Positions 24,230 to 36,245 of a DNA stretch of 64,000 nucleotides are shown here, one piece after another. Both the position numbers and the translations under genes were made by a program. Position 1 is the stretch's first letter. Each line of letters opens with the position of its first letter. A model generated the notes under the pieces. It was not told the origin of the DNA. It did not search any database and worked only from the letters and a program-made list of their open reading frames with translations. The stretch is from NCBI GenBank assembly GCA_027924585.1, contig BSBM01001067.1, positions 7,152,501-7,216,500 of the forward strand, in the 5' to 3' direction. This stretch comes from Larix kaempferi. Lineage: Eukaryota; Streptophyta; Pinopsida; Pinales; Pinaceae.

Positions 24230-26084
24230 ATATCACATATGGGCTTGTTTTCATTATTGGTGGGTTACCGTACGCTCAACAAATGATATCTCATCATGGG
24301 TCATTTAGTGAGTGGTTTCTCTTTGTGTTATATGAAAAGAAATTTATTCACATATTAGGATTCTTATTGTACCTTGGTTTCCATTTTCATCATTGGTGGA
24401 ATTCCTCACCTCTACCAACATCTTTCATACATGGATATTGCTTAGAGGGTCTTTATCATGTGATATTTTCATTTGATGCATGAGATAGATGTACTTGGTA
24501 GTATGTTCTTAAATTTGTTTTCCCAATACCTTCAAATTATTTTCTTCATGTTTGCTCGGGTTGGATGATGGGGGATGCCTTAATTCCTTTCATATAGTGG
24601 ATCTCTTTCCATCAACATTGACTCATTTTCTTTTGGAACGAGATAATACCTTGGGGCTTGTAGCCATCAATGGCAAGTTCTATTGCTATTAACAATGGGC
24701 ATACATCAAAGTCCCATGATCGATATATTCTACAAAGTGTTCGATGCCAATACATCTATTCACACTTGCTAGAATGTAGTAACTACCTTTACACCCATTA
24801 TTATTATCGGTGGGTTGTCTCATGTTTGCTAACAATATACATCAATGATCGATAACCAAACAATTTCTCCCATGTTAGAATTTAACTTATTTATTCACAA
24901 GGTGTGGATTTGTACATTTTGACTAATTTGGATTGAAGACCAGTGGCCTATTGTAACATCCCTATTGCTTCAACCCGACTTGCGCAAGTAGTACCACCTA
25001 TCTATGCGATATTGGTACTTTGTGAAGAACTAGTTTTGTACTTCATTTAGTTCTAGTTATTCTCTTGATATACACTAAGACATAGACCCACTTTGTATCT
25101 ACTTGTGGCTAGGATATATTTTTCACATGGATCCACCGTGTACCCTTTTTTGTGGCCATGATTTTGCATTTTATATCCTCCATGCATCCGTAATCTACTT
25201 GATTTGGTGGCCATGCTTATTTACACTTGGGAATGTGTATGCCACCTCGGGGAAGAGAGTCTTATGATATTTTGGTCTCTATTGTAGGCACCTTTTCGAT
25301 TCAAAGTTCGTAGGACTCCACTTGGTGCCACTTGACAATTTTCCTTGTTGTCTATAATGTATTTCGGCCACCAACTTCCCTTTTGACCTCATACATTTGG
25401 GGTATCTATTATAGCATTATTTGACACCTCTATGTCTTTAATCTACACATGGCCTTCATATTGATCACTTCTAGTCATTGCTTAGCTCAAAGAATACTTC
25501 AACAAGCCTTTTTTGCCACATCCACACAATGTCCTTTGAAATAAGTCATGTACATCCATGTTTCACATGGGAAAGGCATGTGGACCTTGGAAAATTTTAA
25601 AATAATAATAAATGAACATATTTTTGTTTGTCCCTGAGTAGGCTTCACAAAATTTTTACACCTGTATCTCCCTCAAACTACCACCAACTACCTTAACCAT
25701 CTCATAAGACCATAAAATAAGGCCTAATGTTGGGGAAAGGGGAGGGATATAATTATAGCATCCTTATGTTGGAATAGTTATCTATGATCATATATGAGTT
25801 TTTATGACCGTCTTGTCCCAAAACCCCCTGTTTTTGTTATAGCTTATTTTTTGGGATTTGAGGATTAAATTCCTTAGTTTTCCTAAACCTTTTTCTTAGG
25901 GAGAAGTTGGAGTCCAAAGGTTTCCATTGGTGGTATAGAATTGGGGAAACCCAGACATCGATTACAAAAGGCATCAATAGCAAGTCATCAGGTATAAGTG
26001 TATTTGTTGTTCTCATAATTTATAAATGGATATATCTCTTCTCCCCCTCCCCCCCAATATGACAGTTAATGTTTTAATTGTTTT
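24230..26084. other. Spacer without a recognised gene
   Basis: Continuation of the sequence into which element L jumped. Translations are short and AT-driven. A G-rich run (ggggaaaggggaggga, about 25733) resembles a purine tract, but no LTR pair could be attached to it. Confidence 0.45.
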
Positions 26085-26174
26085 TGAATTCGTGTTGGAT
26101 GATATGATTGTATTTCAATATTTGGTAGTGAATGTTATGAAATATGTTCACCACTGTAGAACCTCAATACTAAT

Positions 26175-26400
26175 GAACAGATACAATTGGATGCAGCACA
26201 CTCATGGAGCACACATATACAATTGTGTGTCAGCTCGAACAGATACAATTGGATGTGGCACACTCATGGAGCACATGGACTACTCAACATGTGTTGAGCA
26301 TAATCTCTGGAGCACATGGATGACATATATGTGTTGAGCAGAAGCTCTGGAACACATGGACTACTCATTATGTGTTGAGCATAAGCTTTGAATAGCATTA
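26175..26400. repeat. Two nested tandem repeats (63 bp and about 41 bp)
   Basis: gaacagatacaattggatg followed by gcacactcatggagcac occurs at 26175 and 26238. The phrase tgtgttgagcataatctctg followed by gagcacatggactactca repeats about every 41 bp from 26290. Confidence 0.8.
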
Positions 26401-27063
26401 GAGTGACTCTACTTAAAAAGGTTGAACATAATCTCGGGAAGCAACAAAACTTATTATATTACTGATGTTGAGCTGGGGGCTCTGGAGCATCAGTAATAAG
26501 GTTTTCTATTAATTATTAGGTTCCCCGGGTGAGAAGCATGGGACAAACATTAGACACTAAGTGTCATAGCCAAGAAAGTGCAAGTCAAGTACTCACATTG
26601 ACGTGAAAGAGACTAAGGAGCATGGAACCACAGTGTTGGTGTGACTCCGGATTAGAAGAAGACTAAGAGGGGGAAACTCGTACTCTCCTTTTTCCTTTTA
26701 ATTGATGCATTACATAAAACAGAAAATTGATTGAAAGCATGTTTTGGCTGAGAAATGATTGTGGTTGATTGCTTGAAATACTTGTGAAGGATGAATTAGT
26801 TAATTCCTTATGAAAGGATGAACATGCATTAGTTCATGTGCATGTTGGGAAAGCATGAAAAGTGTGAAAGTCTCATGGATATAGCATGGAATTTTCCCTG
26901 TCATTTGGGAAATTAATTGACTGATTTTAATGTTATGATATGCTGGGCCTAACATAATTACAATGATGTATTTCACAGGTGAGAAATTGAAGTTATTTGT
27001 TGCAGCTGTTAAAAAGCAAGTACTACTTGTGAGCAAAGTGAGATCCAACTATTCACATTGACC

Positions 27064-27423
27064 ATGGAAGCAGACCAAAGGCTGTTGGATTTGGATGAAA
27101 ACCTTATGCAAACAATTGCCAATACCCAAGAAAATCTTGGGGAGATACTCAAGCTACAAAGGCAGCATAATGAGATGAACCAAAAGGCTTTGCAGGACAC
27201 TATTTGTCTGCAAAGAGAGGTAAAAAGAATTCTGGGAGCAATCAGCAGTGGAAAGGAAAGTGGATCAATGAAGAATCATTCGTACAATCATCCCATTAAG
27301 AAATGTTCCAGGTGGGAAGACTCAAAGGAAATGGAGCTGGCAAAGGAAAAGCAACCACGAAATTGTTGGGGATGTGGTGGTGATCACTTCTTAAACAAAT
27401 GTCCTAAAAGAATAAATAAATAA
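27064..27423 (+). CDS. Small Gag-like protein with one zinc knuckle, 119 aa
   Basis: The ATG at 27064 has a good plant context (accATGGaa). Residues 5-60 are rich in Leu, Gln, Glu and Lys with heptad-like spacing, so a coiled coil is likely. The C-terminal part is basic and has the zinc knuckle CWGCGGDHFLNKC (C101, C104, H108, C113; spacing 2-3-4, one shorter than the textbook 2-4-4). Such knuckles bind RNA in retroelement Gag proteins, so packaging of element RNA is the likely role. No capsid-type Gag domain, protease or RT is attached; a typical Gag is two to four times longer. The TAA is about 90 bp before the purine tract. Whether it is expressed cannot be told. Confidence 0.6.
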   Translation: MEADQRLLDLDENLMQTIANTQENLGEILKLQRQHNEMNQKALQDTICLQREVKRILGAISSGKESGSMKNHSYNHPIKKCSRWEDSKEMELAKEKQPRNCWGCGGDHFLNKCPKRINK

Positions 27424-30160
27424 CCAATGTGTATATAATAAAACATTACGACAACGAAATTTTGTATATGTTTTGATGCAATGTTAATCATCGAGGACGA
27501 TGAAGACTCTAAGGGGAGGGGAATTTTAACACCCCCTGGCCCAGGTTAGAGCTGTTATTGTAATTGAACATTGTGGGTATGAGTATGTACATAGCATGAT
27601 AATATTTTAATAAAAAAAACCAACTGGCTGCATGAGGAGCAATATGCTAAAGAGGGGATTCAAATATTAACCAAGGGTTGTGAGGAGGTAACTTCGACTT
27701 GTACCTTGTTCCATAAAACCTTGTTCTATAAAATTTATGGTTAAACGCAAAAACCCATACTTCTAAGCCTTAAACTCAATGGGGGTATTTAATAATTAAA
27801 TATTGTTTAATGTTATGATTAAGTGGTTAATCATGCTTAAGGTTGGGGAAAGAAACATGTTCCTTTGGAACAGTCACGTGGGCACCCAAAGGAGGACACG
27901 GGGGTTGCCTCGGTGATCCAGGCGGATGTGGGGCATGCTGATGCTACGCACATCCTGGGTGGTTGGACGTCAGTCTAGGAGAATACACGCAGGGAGCACA
28001 AGAAAAGTGTCTGCAGAGTGCGAGAAGAAGGGGGAGAATCTAAGAGGAATTTAAGACATGGACAGTGAAGAGGATCAATGTGTGTTTTGAGTTCTCAGAG
28101 AGTGAAGAAAGCTTGGGGAAGAATCCGTGTGATGAACCTGAACCTGAATTATTGAGTTAAACCATTTTGGCCATGATTTCCTTGGTTGCAAAGACCAATA
28201 AATTGACAATTAAGCATGAGACCCAGAGGGAAACCCGACGTTTGCAGTGAAATGTGTTGCTATGGGTTTTGGGAAGGAACTTAGGTGGGTCAATTGCGGT
28301 ATTGACAAGGAATTGGTTACCAAATTGTTGTTTGCTGAACCCTGTGTATATCTTTTACCTCTGTTAATTCCACCTTAGACTCTGAGAGTGAGTTGGGGGG
28401 AAAATTGGTGAGATATCTCTAGTTAATGTATGGATCTCGGCTCGGGGGTGAACTTGGGAGTTGAAATAGTATAGGATGGACAAGTTCTAAGGTTGGGTGG
28501 AGCATGGCTCACATGCAGCCAGTTGCCACATTCATGTGAATTTCAGATAAGTATAGTTGTGTATGAATTATAATGTCCATGTGTTCAATTATGCTTGATA
28601 TGTTCAATCTGTGGAAGGAATGTGTAAATAAATGTAGGCCATGAATATGCTATGCTTATGCTTGTGTAGAAGGCTGTATACTTGTAGGATGTTTCCTTAA
28701 ATTGCATGAGTTATCTACCTGATGAATCTTACTCATGAAATATGTAAGGCTATACTTCCTTTATTAATCTCATGTATGTTTATTTTGTCACAACCTTGGT
28801 CGTGAATGGATGGTTCATGAAATGTTCATAGAATGATAGGAATAAATCTGGTTATGAAGTCTGTATGCCTGATTGGGTGTCTTTTCTATGATTAAGGTGG
28901 TTTTGTGTAGTTTAGCTCTGCATGCACTATGATATGTCTATCTAGCTTAGTGTCATTCTTTATGTTGGTTATGTATTATCCTTCACCATGCGGAAGGATT
29001 ATCTACTTTGGTGGTTATTAAGAACAAAAGTTCGGTGGGAGTTTTAGCTTGCTTGGAATGCGGATTGGGTGGTTCTGGATGGCATGTTTATGACTGTCTG
29101 TGTTTAATTTATGTTTATGGGCCAACTAATGTAGATATGAAGCTGCCAATTGGATGCTTAAAGGAAATTGTTTTAGTTGCATGGGTTTACACTGTAATTA
29201 TGTGTATGTGTAAAGAAAATCTCATTTTTATAGTCTTATACATTGTAGATATGTATGTGTGTAATGAGGATACGTTAAAGTTTGTGTGTTGGATGATATG
29301 ATGGATATTCATGATGAATTGATTAGAATCAATTTATAATTAGTTCGAGTCATCTCAAATTTGTTTTATTATAATTAGAAAGATTGAGGAAGGTTGCTCT
29401 TCTTGTGTGCAGGTCACTCGATCAATGTTGGATTCGAAAGGTTTGCATTGGGGTTTGCATATCAAAGAAGACTTAAGGACAACCATCAAAATACAAGTAT
29501 TTATTTCTTCCCCTCATCCCCTATGCAGCTCTTTTGATTACGACTCATTAATTTAAGAAAGTAGATTGTTATATTCTACCTTAATTTGTAATATCCTAAC
29601 CTTAACTATTTGGAAATTTTTTCCCTAACAAAAAGGAATTGGGTTTTGGTTTTGATTTGCTACATGTTTTACAATCAAAATCAAAAGCTTGGCAAACCCT
29701 ATGATCTTCAAATTAGCAAATGGAACTCTCTCATCATTAGGAATCAAACTATTATTGAACCAAGTGAGAAGAATAAACAATAAACAATTGTGAGAAGAAT
29801 AACGTCTTTGAATCTTGGTCCGATAATTAGATAGGAGCAAAATGCACAGGTTAGACGGCCATGACGCACCCTTCAGCGCCGTCAAGCAGATTGGACGAAA
29901 ATCGATTGGAGATCAAAACAAACGATGCCGGATCTTTGTCTAGATTGCTGGTAGGAGCGTTGTGTAGATCGCTGTGGGCAGACGCTGGTGCAAACCGCTA
30001 TGGTATGGAACACAGTACATGGATTTAATAAACAAACCAAACCCCACTGAATCACTGAATAGAATCCAAAAATTGAACCCAATTCTAACCGGATCTAAAG
30101 AAAAAACATAATATCCAAACGGATTGAGCTAAACGTTAGATTATTTTCACTTTCTTGGGT

Positions 30161-30251
30161 GAGTTGGTTAGAATACGAAACAATTTGTTGAATCTCGTAA
30201 AACAATTTGTTGCTGAAAGAGTTGGTTAGAATACGAAACAATTTGTTGCTG
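30161..30251. repeat. 58-bp tandem duplication
   Basis: gagttggttagaatacgaaa followed by caatttgttg at 30161 recurs at 30219. Confidence 0.9.
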
Positions 30252-30340
30252 AATTTTACTAGATAATGAGTCCAAATCGTTTAAAGTTTACATTTATCAA
30301 AGTCTCACTACTACCCTTAAAAATCCCATTCATAAACATA

Positions 30341-30455
30341 AAAGTGTTAAAAAAAATGAAGTTTAACCCCCCAAAAGAAGTGTGAAAATAAAATTTTAAA
30401 GTGTTAAAAAAAAATGAAGTTTAAGCACAAAAAAAAGTGTGAAAATAAAATTTTA
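30341..30455. repeat. 57-bp tandem duplication
   Basis: aaagtgttaaaaaaaatgaa followed by gtttaa and gtgtgaaaataaaatttta at 30341 recurs at 30398. Confidence 0.9.
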
Positions 30456-31294
30456 ATGATTATTTTTTATTGTCAAGCATAAATATTTGTAGTTTTAGCC
30501 AAAGAAAACCATTTTCTACTTCATGCTAATATAAACCTATTATATACCGAGAAGATAAAAAAAATAAAGTACCAAACATTGAAATCTCAATGATTGATCC
30601 CATTGTCTTTAAAAAACAATGGATCAATGTGTCTTTTCCAATCTACTTCTTTTAACATTGGTAAGCTCTTCAATTAAAAAAAAAATGCAATTCAATCTTG
30701 TTTTTTTAATGAATTAACCATCATCTCAAAGTGTGAGGATTTCTAAATAAGTAACTTTGTATCTCCCACATCTCATATATAGAAAATAAAAGAAAATGAA
30801 CGGTTTATTTTGAGTCAATCTCCCTATTACATTACTTACATATATGTTAGACACGAGGTATGTAATGGTCAATTTCCATCTTTAGTTGGTGCAAATACAC
30901 TATGAATTGCTCAACATGAAAGAAAGAGTTATGATAGAATCAATCTCCAAGACAACTTAAAATGATGATAATACCATTCTCATTTTGGAGAAGTACAATA
31001 ATAATAACGAATTTATGAGAAAGCGTATATCCTCATGAAAACTAAGTATACATCAATACTCTTTGTAAACCTCCTTTATATACCCTAGGATCAAAGATGC
31101 ATATATTGCATAGGGGAATAATGTTGATATTTGGTAAAAGAGTGTAGAAATATTTGCATGTAAAGAATGTCAATTGTCATGTTTGACCAAAAGTTTAACA
31201 ACTAAAATGCAAAAAAAAAACACCTTTTCAAGACCAAAATCATTAGACAAAGGAAATTGGTGTAAGAAGGTGATAATGTGAAAAGTCACCTTTT

Positions 31295-33835
31295 TTATAA
31301 GAGGATATTCCTTCTTTGCTGCCTTTCGCGTGCCTTGGTCACCCACTGTTGCATGCTTTTCAGTTCCGCAGCCTTTGACATCTGAACCGGTGATGGCATT
31401 GCTTTGATCGATCCCTTAAAGGATTCTAGCTGTGCTTCCACTTTGCTGAGTTGCTCTTTCAGCATAGTGAGCTAGTCCTCTTGTACTACACTTCCCCAAA
31501 ACTCTGTAACCCCCTCTGCAACTACCTCAGCTGCCTTCTCCATCTCTGTGATGTTCGTTACAGCTTCCTCAATCGCATTCTGCCTATCTTGAATCTATTT
31601 CGGTGGTGTGCTTGGTACCACCCTTGCCTCCAGCTCTGCTTTTTCCTTCCGCAGTTTATCAATAAGCACACCCAATAAGATGGATTTTTCTTCTGGTAGT
31701 ATGTCCTGCTCTACCTCAGGGGTTTTCTCGCATACCTTGGTGATTGCTTCTTCTAGCCGCTTCCTATCCTCTATGGCCTTCTCTTTGTTGGCTAATGTTT
31801 GGGTTTTCTCTACCTGGAACCGCTGTACTTCTGTCCCACTAATGTGCACCTACTGCTTGTACTGTACCATCTGGTCATGCATTCCGGCTTCTCGGTCGTG
31901 GATTTATGAACTTGCTGCGGTTTGAATCCTATGTAGCGACAACATTGGTAGCATGTTGAAATCTACCTCTATTGAGTCAAGCTTTCTTATCTCCACATCC
32001 ATCCCTTCGTTCCTTGTATACATCGCATTTGGAAAACATTTAACTAACCTTGGGTTTGTCCCAACCTCTACTTCAACCTGTCGTGTCGACTCGCTCAGTC
32101 AAACTTCCTCGTGCAGTGCACTGGACTTGACAACTGCGTTGGATAGCGTGGATAGCAGTTGGTTTATCCGGTGGAAGTAGTTGGTGGATTGTTGTGTAAC
32201 TTTCACACAATTGTCCACTATGACTTATGTTAGTGTCTCCAGTAGTCGATTCACCTGCTCCGTTGGAAGACCACCACTTGTGCTTCCTTCGCCACGGTCC
32301 ATCCTGCGCTTTGTCCTTGCTTCCTCGTTCTGTGCATCTAAGTTTGAATCTGTCGGGGTAATGATTGAGTCTCCATCATGGATGGATGTGTCCGACTGCT
32401 TTTTCGTGGGGTCATCTGCTCCTGCACCTGCCTTCCAACTGGCTGAGGATTTTTCCTGCTTGGCCAGGTCGAGTCGAGTTGTTGCTTGTCCATTTTCTAA
32501 GTTCGACATGTCCTTCTCGTTAGCTAGGACTTTCCATTCTTCGGGCCATCTGTCGATGATGGCGTCCAACTCCTCTCCGGTGAGCTTGTATTGCGTTGGC
32601 AGCCACTGCTTCGACTTATTTGCTCGGGCTTGAAGGAAAATTGTCTAGGATTCGACCAATAGCTGTGCAATCGGTCAGTACTTCTTCGCTGCTTGCTCCG
32701 TTATCCGCGATACCACTTGCGCATTGATCCGTAGCATCTCTAAGAACAAGTAAAATTGTACAATGTTGTCGGCCTGCCGCTCTTTATCTGTCGTTGCCCA
32801 TAAATTCTAGTACCGTGCTCCTTCGTGTACTTTGGAATCTGGTGTGTCCATGCCTTGATAGTCTATGGGATCCCTCCATCCTACTAATGCGATCAACATG
32901 ATGATCCATGAGTATGTGAATGGATTTCCATACTCCTGTGCGTCATATGCATCTTCGACCAATTGGTGTAGCAGGAATTTTGACCAGTTCATCCACACTC
33001 CGGTGGCACAACGTTCCGTGGATGCGATGATGGCTGAACTGCATTCTTTCGACCTGTTATTATGCTCTACCTTAACCGCTAGGATCTTCGCTCCAACCCT
33101 AACGGCCTGGTTCTTGATTGTGCTAATGAGGTACCCTCGGGAGTTTTTCTCTACTTCGTACTTTGTCTTCAAGTTGACTACAAGATTTTTGTCATTGTCT
33201 TTACCTTGGAAAAATTGGGATGGATCGTCTCTGTTTTGAGGTAGCCCGGTGATTCTTGCAATCAAGTCAACTATGAATGGGACCTTCTCATGCAGCCATA
33301 GCTATCCGCCATGAAAACATGCCAAAATTTGCTTGACGCATGCATTAACCTACACTAACCGCCCAAAGTGCGGTATTTGAGTGAGGCCTAACAACCCTAA
33401 GTGCTCCAATTCAAATGCCCATCCTGCGGGCTCCTTCGTGGTTAGGCATCCTTCGCCATGGTGGACATCAACGTATCCCTCTGTGCTCTCCAGGAAGCTC
33501 GTAATGTCATGGTCAGTATACTGTAACTTCTGCAAATTTTCCACAATGTTCCCAACTCAGGGGACTCCTTCGGGGATTGTCGACATTTTAATCTCATACC
33601 GTTCGTTCTTGGTTATCCACACCACTGGTGCCCCTTTTTGGCGTGGTAGAACATACCCTAGTATTGTTGGGCCATAATGCCCTTCTTGCCATACAGCCTC
33701 TTGTTGGGCAGCGCTGGAAATGCCTGCATCTTCTTTGGTCAAGCGTGTTGAGGTCTGGGTCCCTTTCTTCAGTGTGTGACCAGTGTTTGGAGGCCGATTG
33801 GCACCCCTCTTCTTCCTGATTGGGATGCCGGACAT
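31295..33835 (-). pseudogene. Degenerate long ORF (about 850 codons), transposon-associated, function unknown
   Basis: Reading leftwards from an ATG at 33835 (MSGIPIRKKRGANRPP), frames at 33557-33835, 33350-33544, 32807-33265, 32225-32569 and 31595-31849 follow in order and continue to a TAA at 31295. A handful of stops and shifts separate them. The middle has TSFLESTEGYVDVHHGEGC, FELEHLGLLGL and NPFTYSWIIMLIALVGWRDP; the C-terminal third is charged and Glu/Lys-rich, probably a coiled coil. I see no polymerase, protease or zinc knuckle. The style resembles extra ORFs of plant Ty3/gypsy elements, from general knowledge, but the family is not identified. A TATA-like box (33968-33977) lies about 130 bp upstream. 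Confidence 0.55.
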
Positions 33836-33967
33836 GACTTCTAGCTACTCCTGTGTAACTGGCATCGGTTTTGGCTGCTCGGTACTTACACTCGAAATAT
33901 AAACTGCTATGCACTTCTCCGCAGATTCTTGCTTAACACACAATGCGTCGAGCTCCTCCCCTACCCC

Positions 33968-33977
33968 ATATTTATAG
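33968..33977 (-). promoter_or_regulatory. TATA-like box for the antisense ORF
   Basis: The minus strand reads CTATAAATAT, 130 bp upstream of the ATG at 33835. It sits three bases from the point where homology to the element A LTR begins. Promoter function is inferred from motif and spacing only. Confidence 0.4.
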
Positions 33978-33980
33978 TGG

Positions 33981-34483
33981 TGAATTGCCGCATCTGTTTT
34001 GCTCTGTTTCGACAGTTTTTGTTTAGGGATTTGTGATAAGATATTCTGAACTGTTCCTGCGAGGGTTATACCACAGGTTTTGATGAATGCATGAAAATGT
34101 TCGGATCTGTGTTTTTGTCTCTTTGTATGTTGAATGATGAATGATTTATGCTATTAATGCGAATGTTAATTATATGTTGAATATGCGAATGATGAATATA
34201 TGGCTAATGTGCAAATAAAAAATGTCTGTTTGAGATGCAAATTATGATGCAAAAGTAGATCTCTGGTTTTTGATGAGATAGAGTTAGAGCACATTCATGT
34301 CCTTTCCCCACTGAGGAAACTTGGTTCCTGTAGCCCCCTTAACCATCTTGGGTGAGACCTCACTCGCTTCACGGGTGTTGCCAAAAAGGGTAAAACCTTT
34401 CTAGGCCGATGCTTAAGGGTGTTGGGTTGGTGTTTGTTGACGACAGTGCGAAGTGAACCCCTGTCGACAGAACTGTGTCAACA
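33981..34483 (+). repeat. Left (5') LTR of element A, truncated
   Basis: Homology to the right LTR starts at tgaattg (33981, matching about 49638) and runs to tgtcaaca at 34483. The missing first part corresponds to 49405-49637. The sequence left of 33981 belongs to the antisense ORF region instead. Confidence 0.85.
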
Positions 34484-34485
34484 AA

Positions 34486-34503
34486 TGGTTCTGTTGCGAC
34501 TAT
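34486..34503 (+). promoter_or_regulatory. Probable primer-binding site of element A
   Basis: TGGTTCTGTTGCGACTAT begins two bases after the LTR end, with the TGG that complements the CCA end of tRNAs. The tRNA species is not identified. Confidence 0.5.
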
Positions 34504-34595
34504 TGGCCTTGGAAGAAGCCCTAAAGGCTACACCAGTGTGATGGTGGGAAACGCATAAGTACACCATAACTACCTGACCACTATGTCGACACCTA

Positions 34596-35081
34596 ATGAC
34601 GGTTAGGTTTGGAAACACTGATGAACACTGCAGAACGAAGTATGATGGCAGAGGAGATCCGAAGGAGCATTTGAGTGCATGTGAAAGCCAATGGGGACCA
34701 CGGGCCAAAAGAGAATGGGTCCATGCATTTATTCACATGTTGGATGAAGTAACGCGGAATTGGTATGTCGCAGCAGAACTGCAACGTGGAACATACTCAT
34801 GGTAACCACTAACAATTGGCTTTAGCCAAATGTTCAGTTTCTCCGATGAAAACCCCTTCATCCACAGCGCATTACAGGCGGTCCAGGAGAAAGTATTCGA
34901 TGCAGTTCCAGCAAAGAAACCTATGGGACTTCAGTCGACTACGACACCTCATATGTTGATGGAATGTTACAACATCACAGGAGAAATAGCCGATGAGGAT
35001 GATTCGAGGGCCACATATATCCCAGAGTCAGAAGGAAGTCGCAGTGTCGAGGCACCAGATATGCCTTCCGACAAGTTTTAG
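34596..35081 (+). pseudogene. Gag fragment of element A
   Basis: The first piece has YDGRGDPKEHLSACESQWGP and WVHAFIHMLDEVTRNWYVAA, the Gag domain layout of plant Ty3/gypsy elements. After a stop at about 34803 the frame continues from 34830 with FSFSDENPFIHSALQAVQEK and ends IPESEGSRSVEAPDMPS just before the RT region. I see no zinc knuckle and no protease motif between Gag and RT, so either this lineage lacks them here or they were deleted. Gag would form the particle; this copy is broken by stops. Confidence 0.8.
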
Positions 35082-35501
35082 CAACCATTGCAGATCGAGA
35101 AAGTGAACATTGGGTCGGAAGAAAATCCCAAGTTCACAAGCATCAGAGACTACTGGGATGAATCGACTATTGCGCAGATGACTAACATACTGCACGAGTT
35201 TTAGGATTTGTTTCTGACAAAGTTCTCAGAGATGAAAGGGATTTCAGGGGACCCAGGGGAGATGAAAATCCCCCTGAAACCAGATGCGAAGCCAGTGAAG
35301 CAGTGACCTTATAGGTTGAATCCAAGATATAAGGAGTGGGTGAAGGATGATATTGAAAGAATGATGGAAGCAGGCATTATAGAACCAGTCGAAGAATTAG
35401 AGTGGATCAGCCTGATGGTGGTCTAGGATAAGAAAACCGGCCAAGTCAGGATCTGTGTCGATTTAAGAAAATTGAACCACGCATGCCTGCATGATCCATT
35501 C
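35082..35501 (+). pseudogene. N-terminal part of element A reverse transcriptase
   Basis: The frame follows the gag piece after a TAG and reads KVNIGSEENPKF, then a TAG, then KFSEMKGISGDPGEMKIPL, YRLNPRYKEWV, ERMMEAGIIEPVEE and VRICVDLRKLNHACLHDPFP. These are the classic gypsy RT N-terminal blocks. There are at least four stops. It breaks off exactly at the CCTAC target site of element B and resumes at 46083. Confidence 0.9.
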
Positions 35502-35506
35502 CCTAC

Positions 35507-36228
35507 TGTTGGCCCGGTTTTGCAACCAGGCTTAGTGCTATGGGCACCTGCTAACTAGTAGCAGCAGTTTCAATGTAAAGCAAATAACAATAAACTAACT
35601 AAACAAGACTATTCATGGATCTATGCAAAGATATTAAGCAAATAACAAAAATAATTTAAAATCAAGAACAAGACAATGTAGAATAATGAATTTGTATTGA
35701 AAGAATGGGGCAAGCAAGTGCTTGCGAAATCAATACCTCTAATGGTGAGGTTGAATGGCTCCAAGGATGAGCAACTCCAATCTCCAATGGTCTCTTCTCC
35801 AAAGGTTGCTTCAATGGCTAAAATGCTCAAGGGAGATTTCAGCAGCATAAGGGTGAGATAATGGATGGATGTGAAATGGGGAGCCCCTACCACCTTTTTA
35901 TAGGTTTTGGTGGTGGGAAATACCATTTGTGGTTTTGTGGAAACCAAATGGTATTGACCAACATGGTTTAGGTACTTTTCCCTCCTTTTTCCTTTTTTGA
36001 ATAAAAATAATATTTTAATTCCCTTTTTAATATTTTTGGGAATTTGGACCCTTTTTGAGGGTTTTTTATGCTTTTCTTGAAAAAATAATCTTTTTTAACG
36101 GAAAAAGGGGTGTACTAAGGTCTTTTGGTGACCTTTTGTTGGTTTCGGAGGCTCAGATGGTGAAAAAGTGGACAAATGGGTCATGTGAATAGGGAAATGA
36201 GCTAGTGAGCACTTTTTGGGTGTCAACA
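35507..36228 (-). repeat. 3' LTR of element B
   Basis: 722 bp, plus-strand ends tgttggcccgg and gggtgtcaaca. Compared with 45356-46077 I count three substitutions and no indels. Confidence 0.97.
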
Positions 36229-36245
36229 GATTGCCCCCTGATGTG
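36229..36245 (-). promoter_or_regulatory. Polypurine tract of element B
   Basis: The minus strand reads CACATCAGGGGGCAATC directly before the LTR start TGTTGACA. Confidence 0.85.

Larger units (their letters stand above)
26085..27560 (+). mobile_element. Plus-strand relative of element L, 3' part with LTR edge
   Basis: From about 26090 the plus strand lines up with the reversed interior of element L, in the same order, up to the purine tract aaggggaggggaa at 27511-27523. The LTR then appears to begin at 27524 (ttttaacaccccctgg, with TG changed to TT). The outer end of that LTR and the 5' LTR were not found, so the total size is unknown. Unlike element L, this copy still has an open gag-like frame (27064-27423). 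Confidence 0.75.
27561..31294. other. LTR of the plus-strand relative, then AT-rich spacer
   Basis: The left part should be LTR, but its right edge is not visible. No conserved domain is found in any frame. Two short tandem duplications lie at 30161-30251 and 30341-30455. The ORFs at 29008-29301 and 29625-29885 have no recognised motif. Confidence 0.45.

Noticed and set aside
25720-25760. G-rich tract like a purine tract followed by a possible LTR start
   Set aside because: No TG start, no second LTR copy and no element sequence around it could be found.
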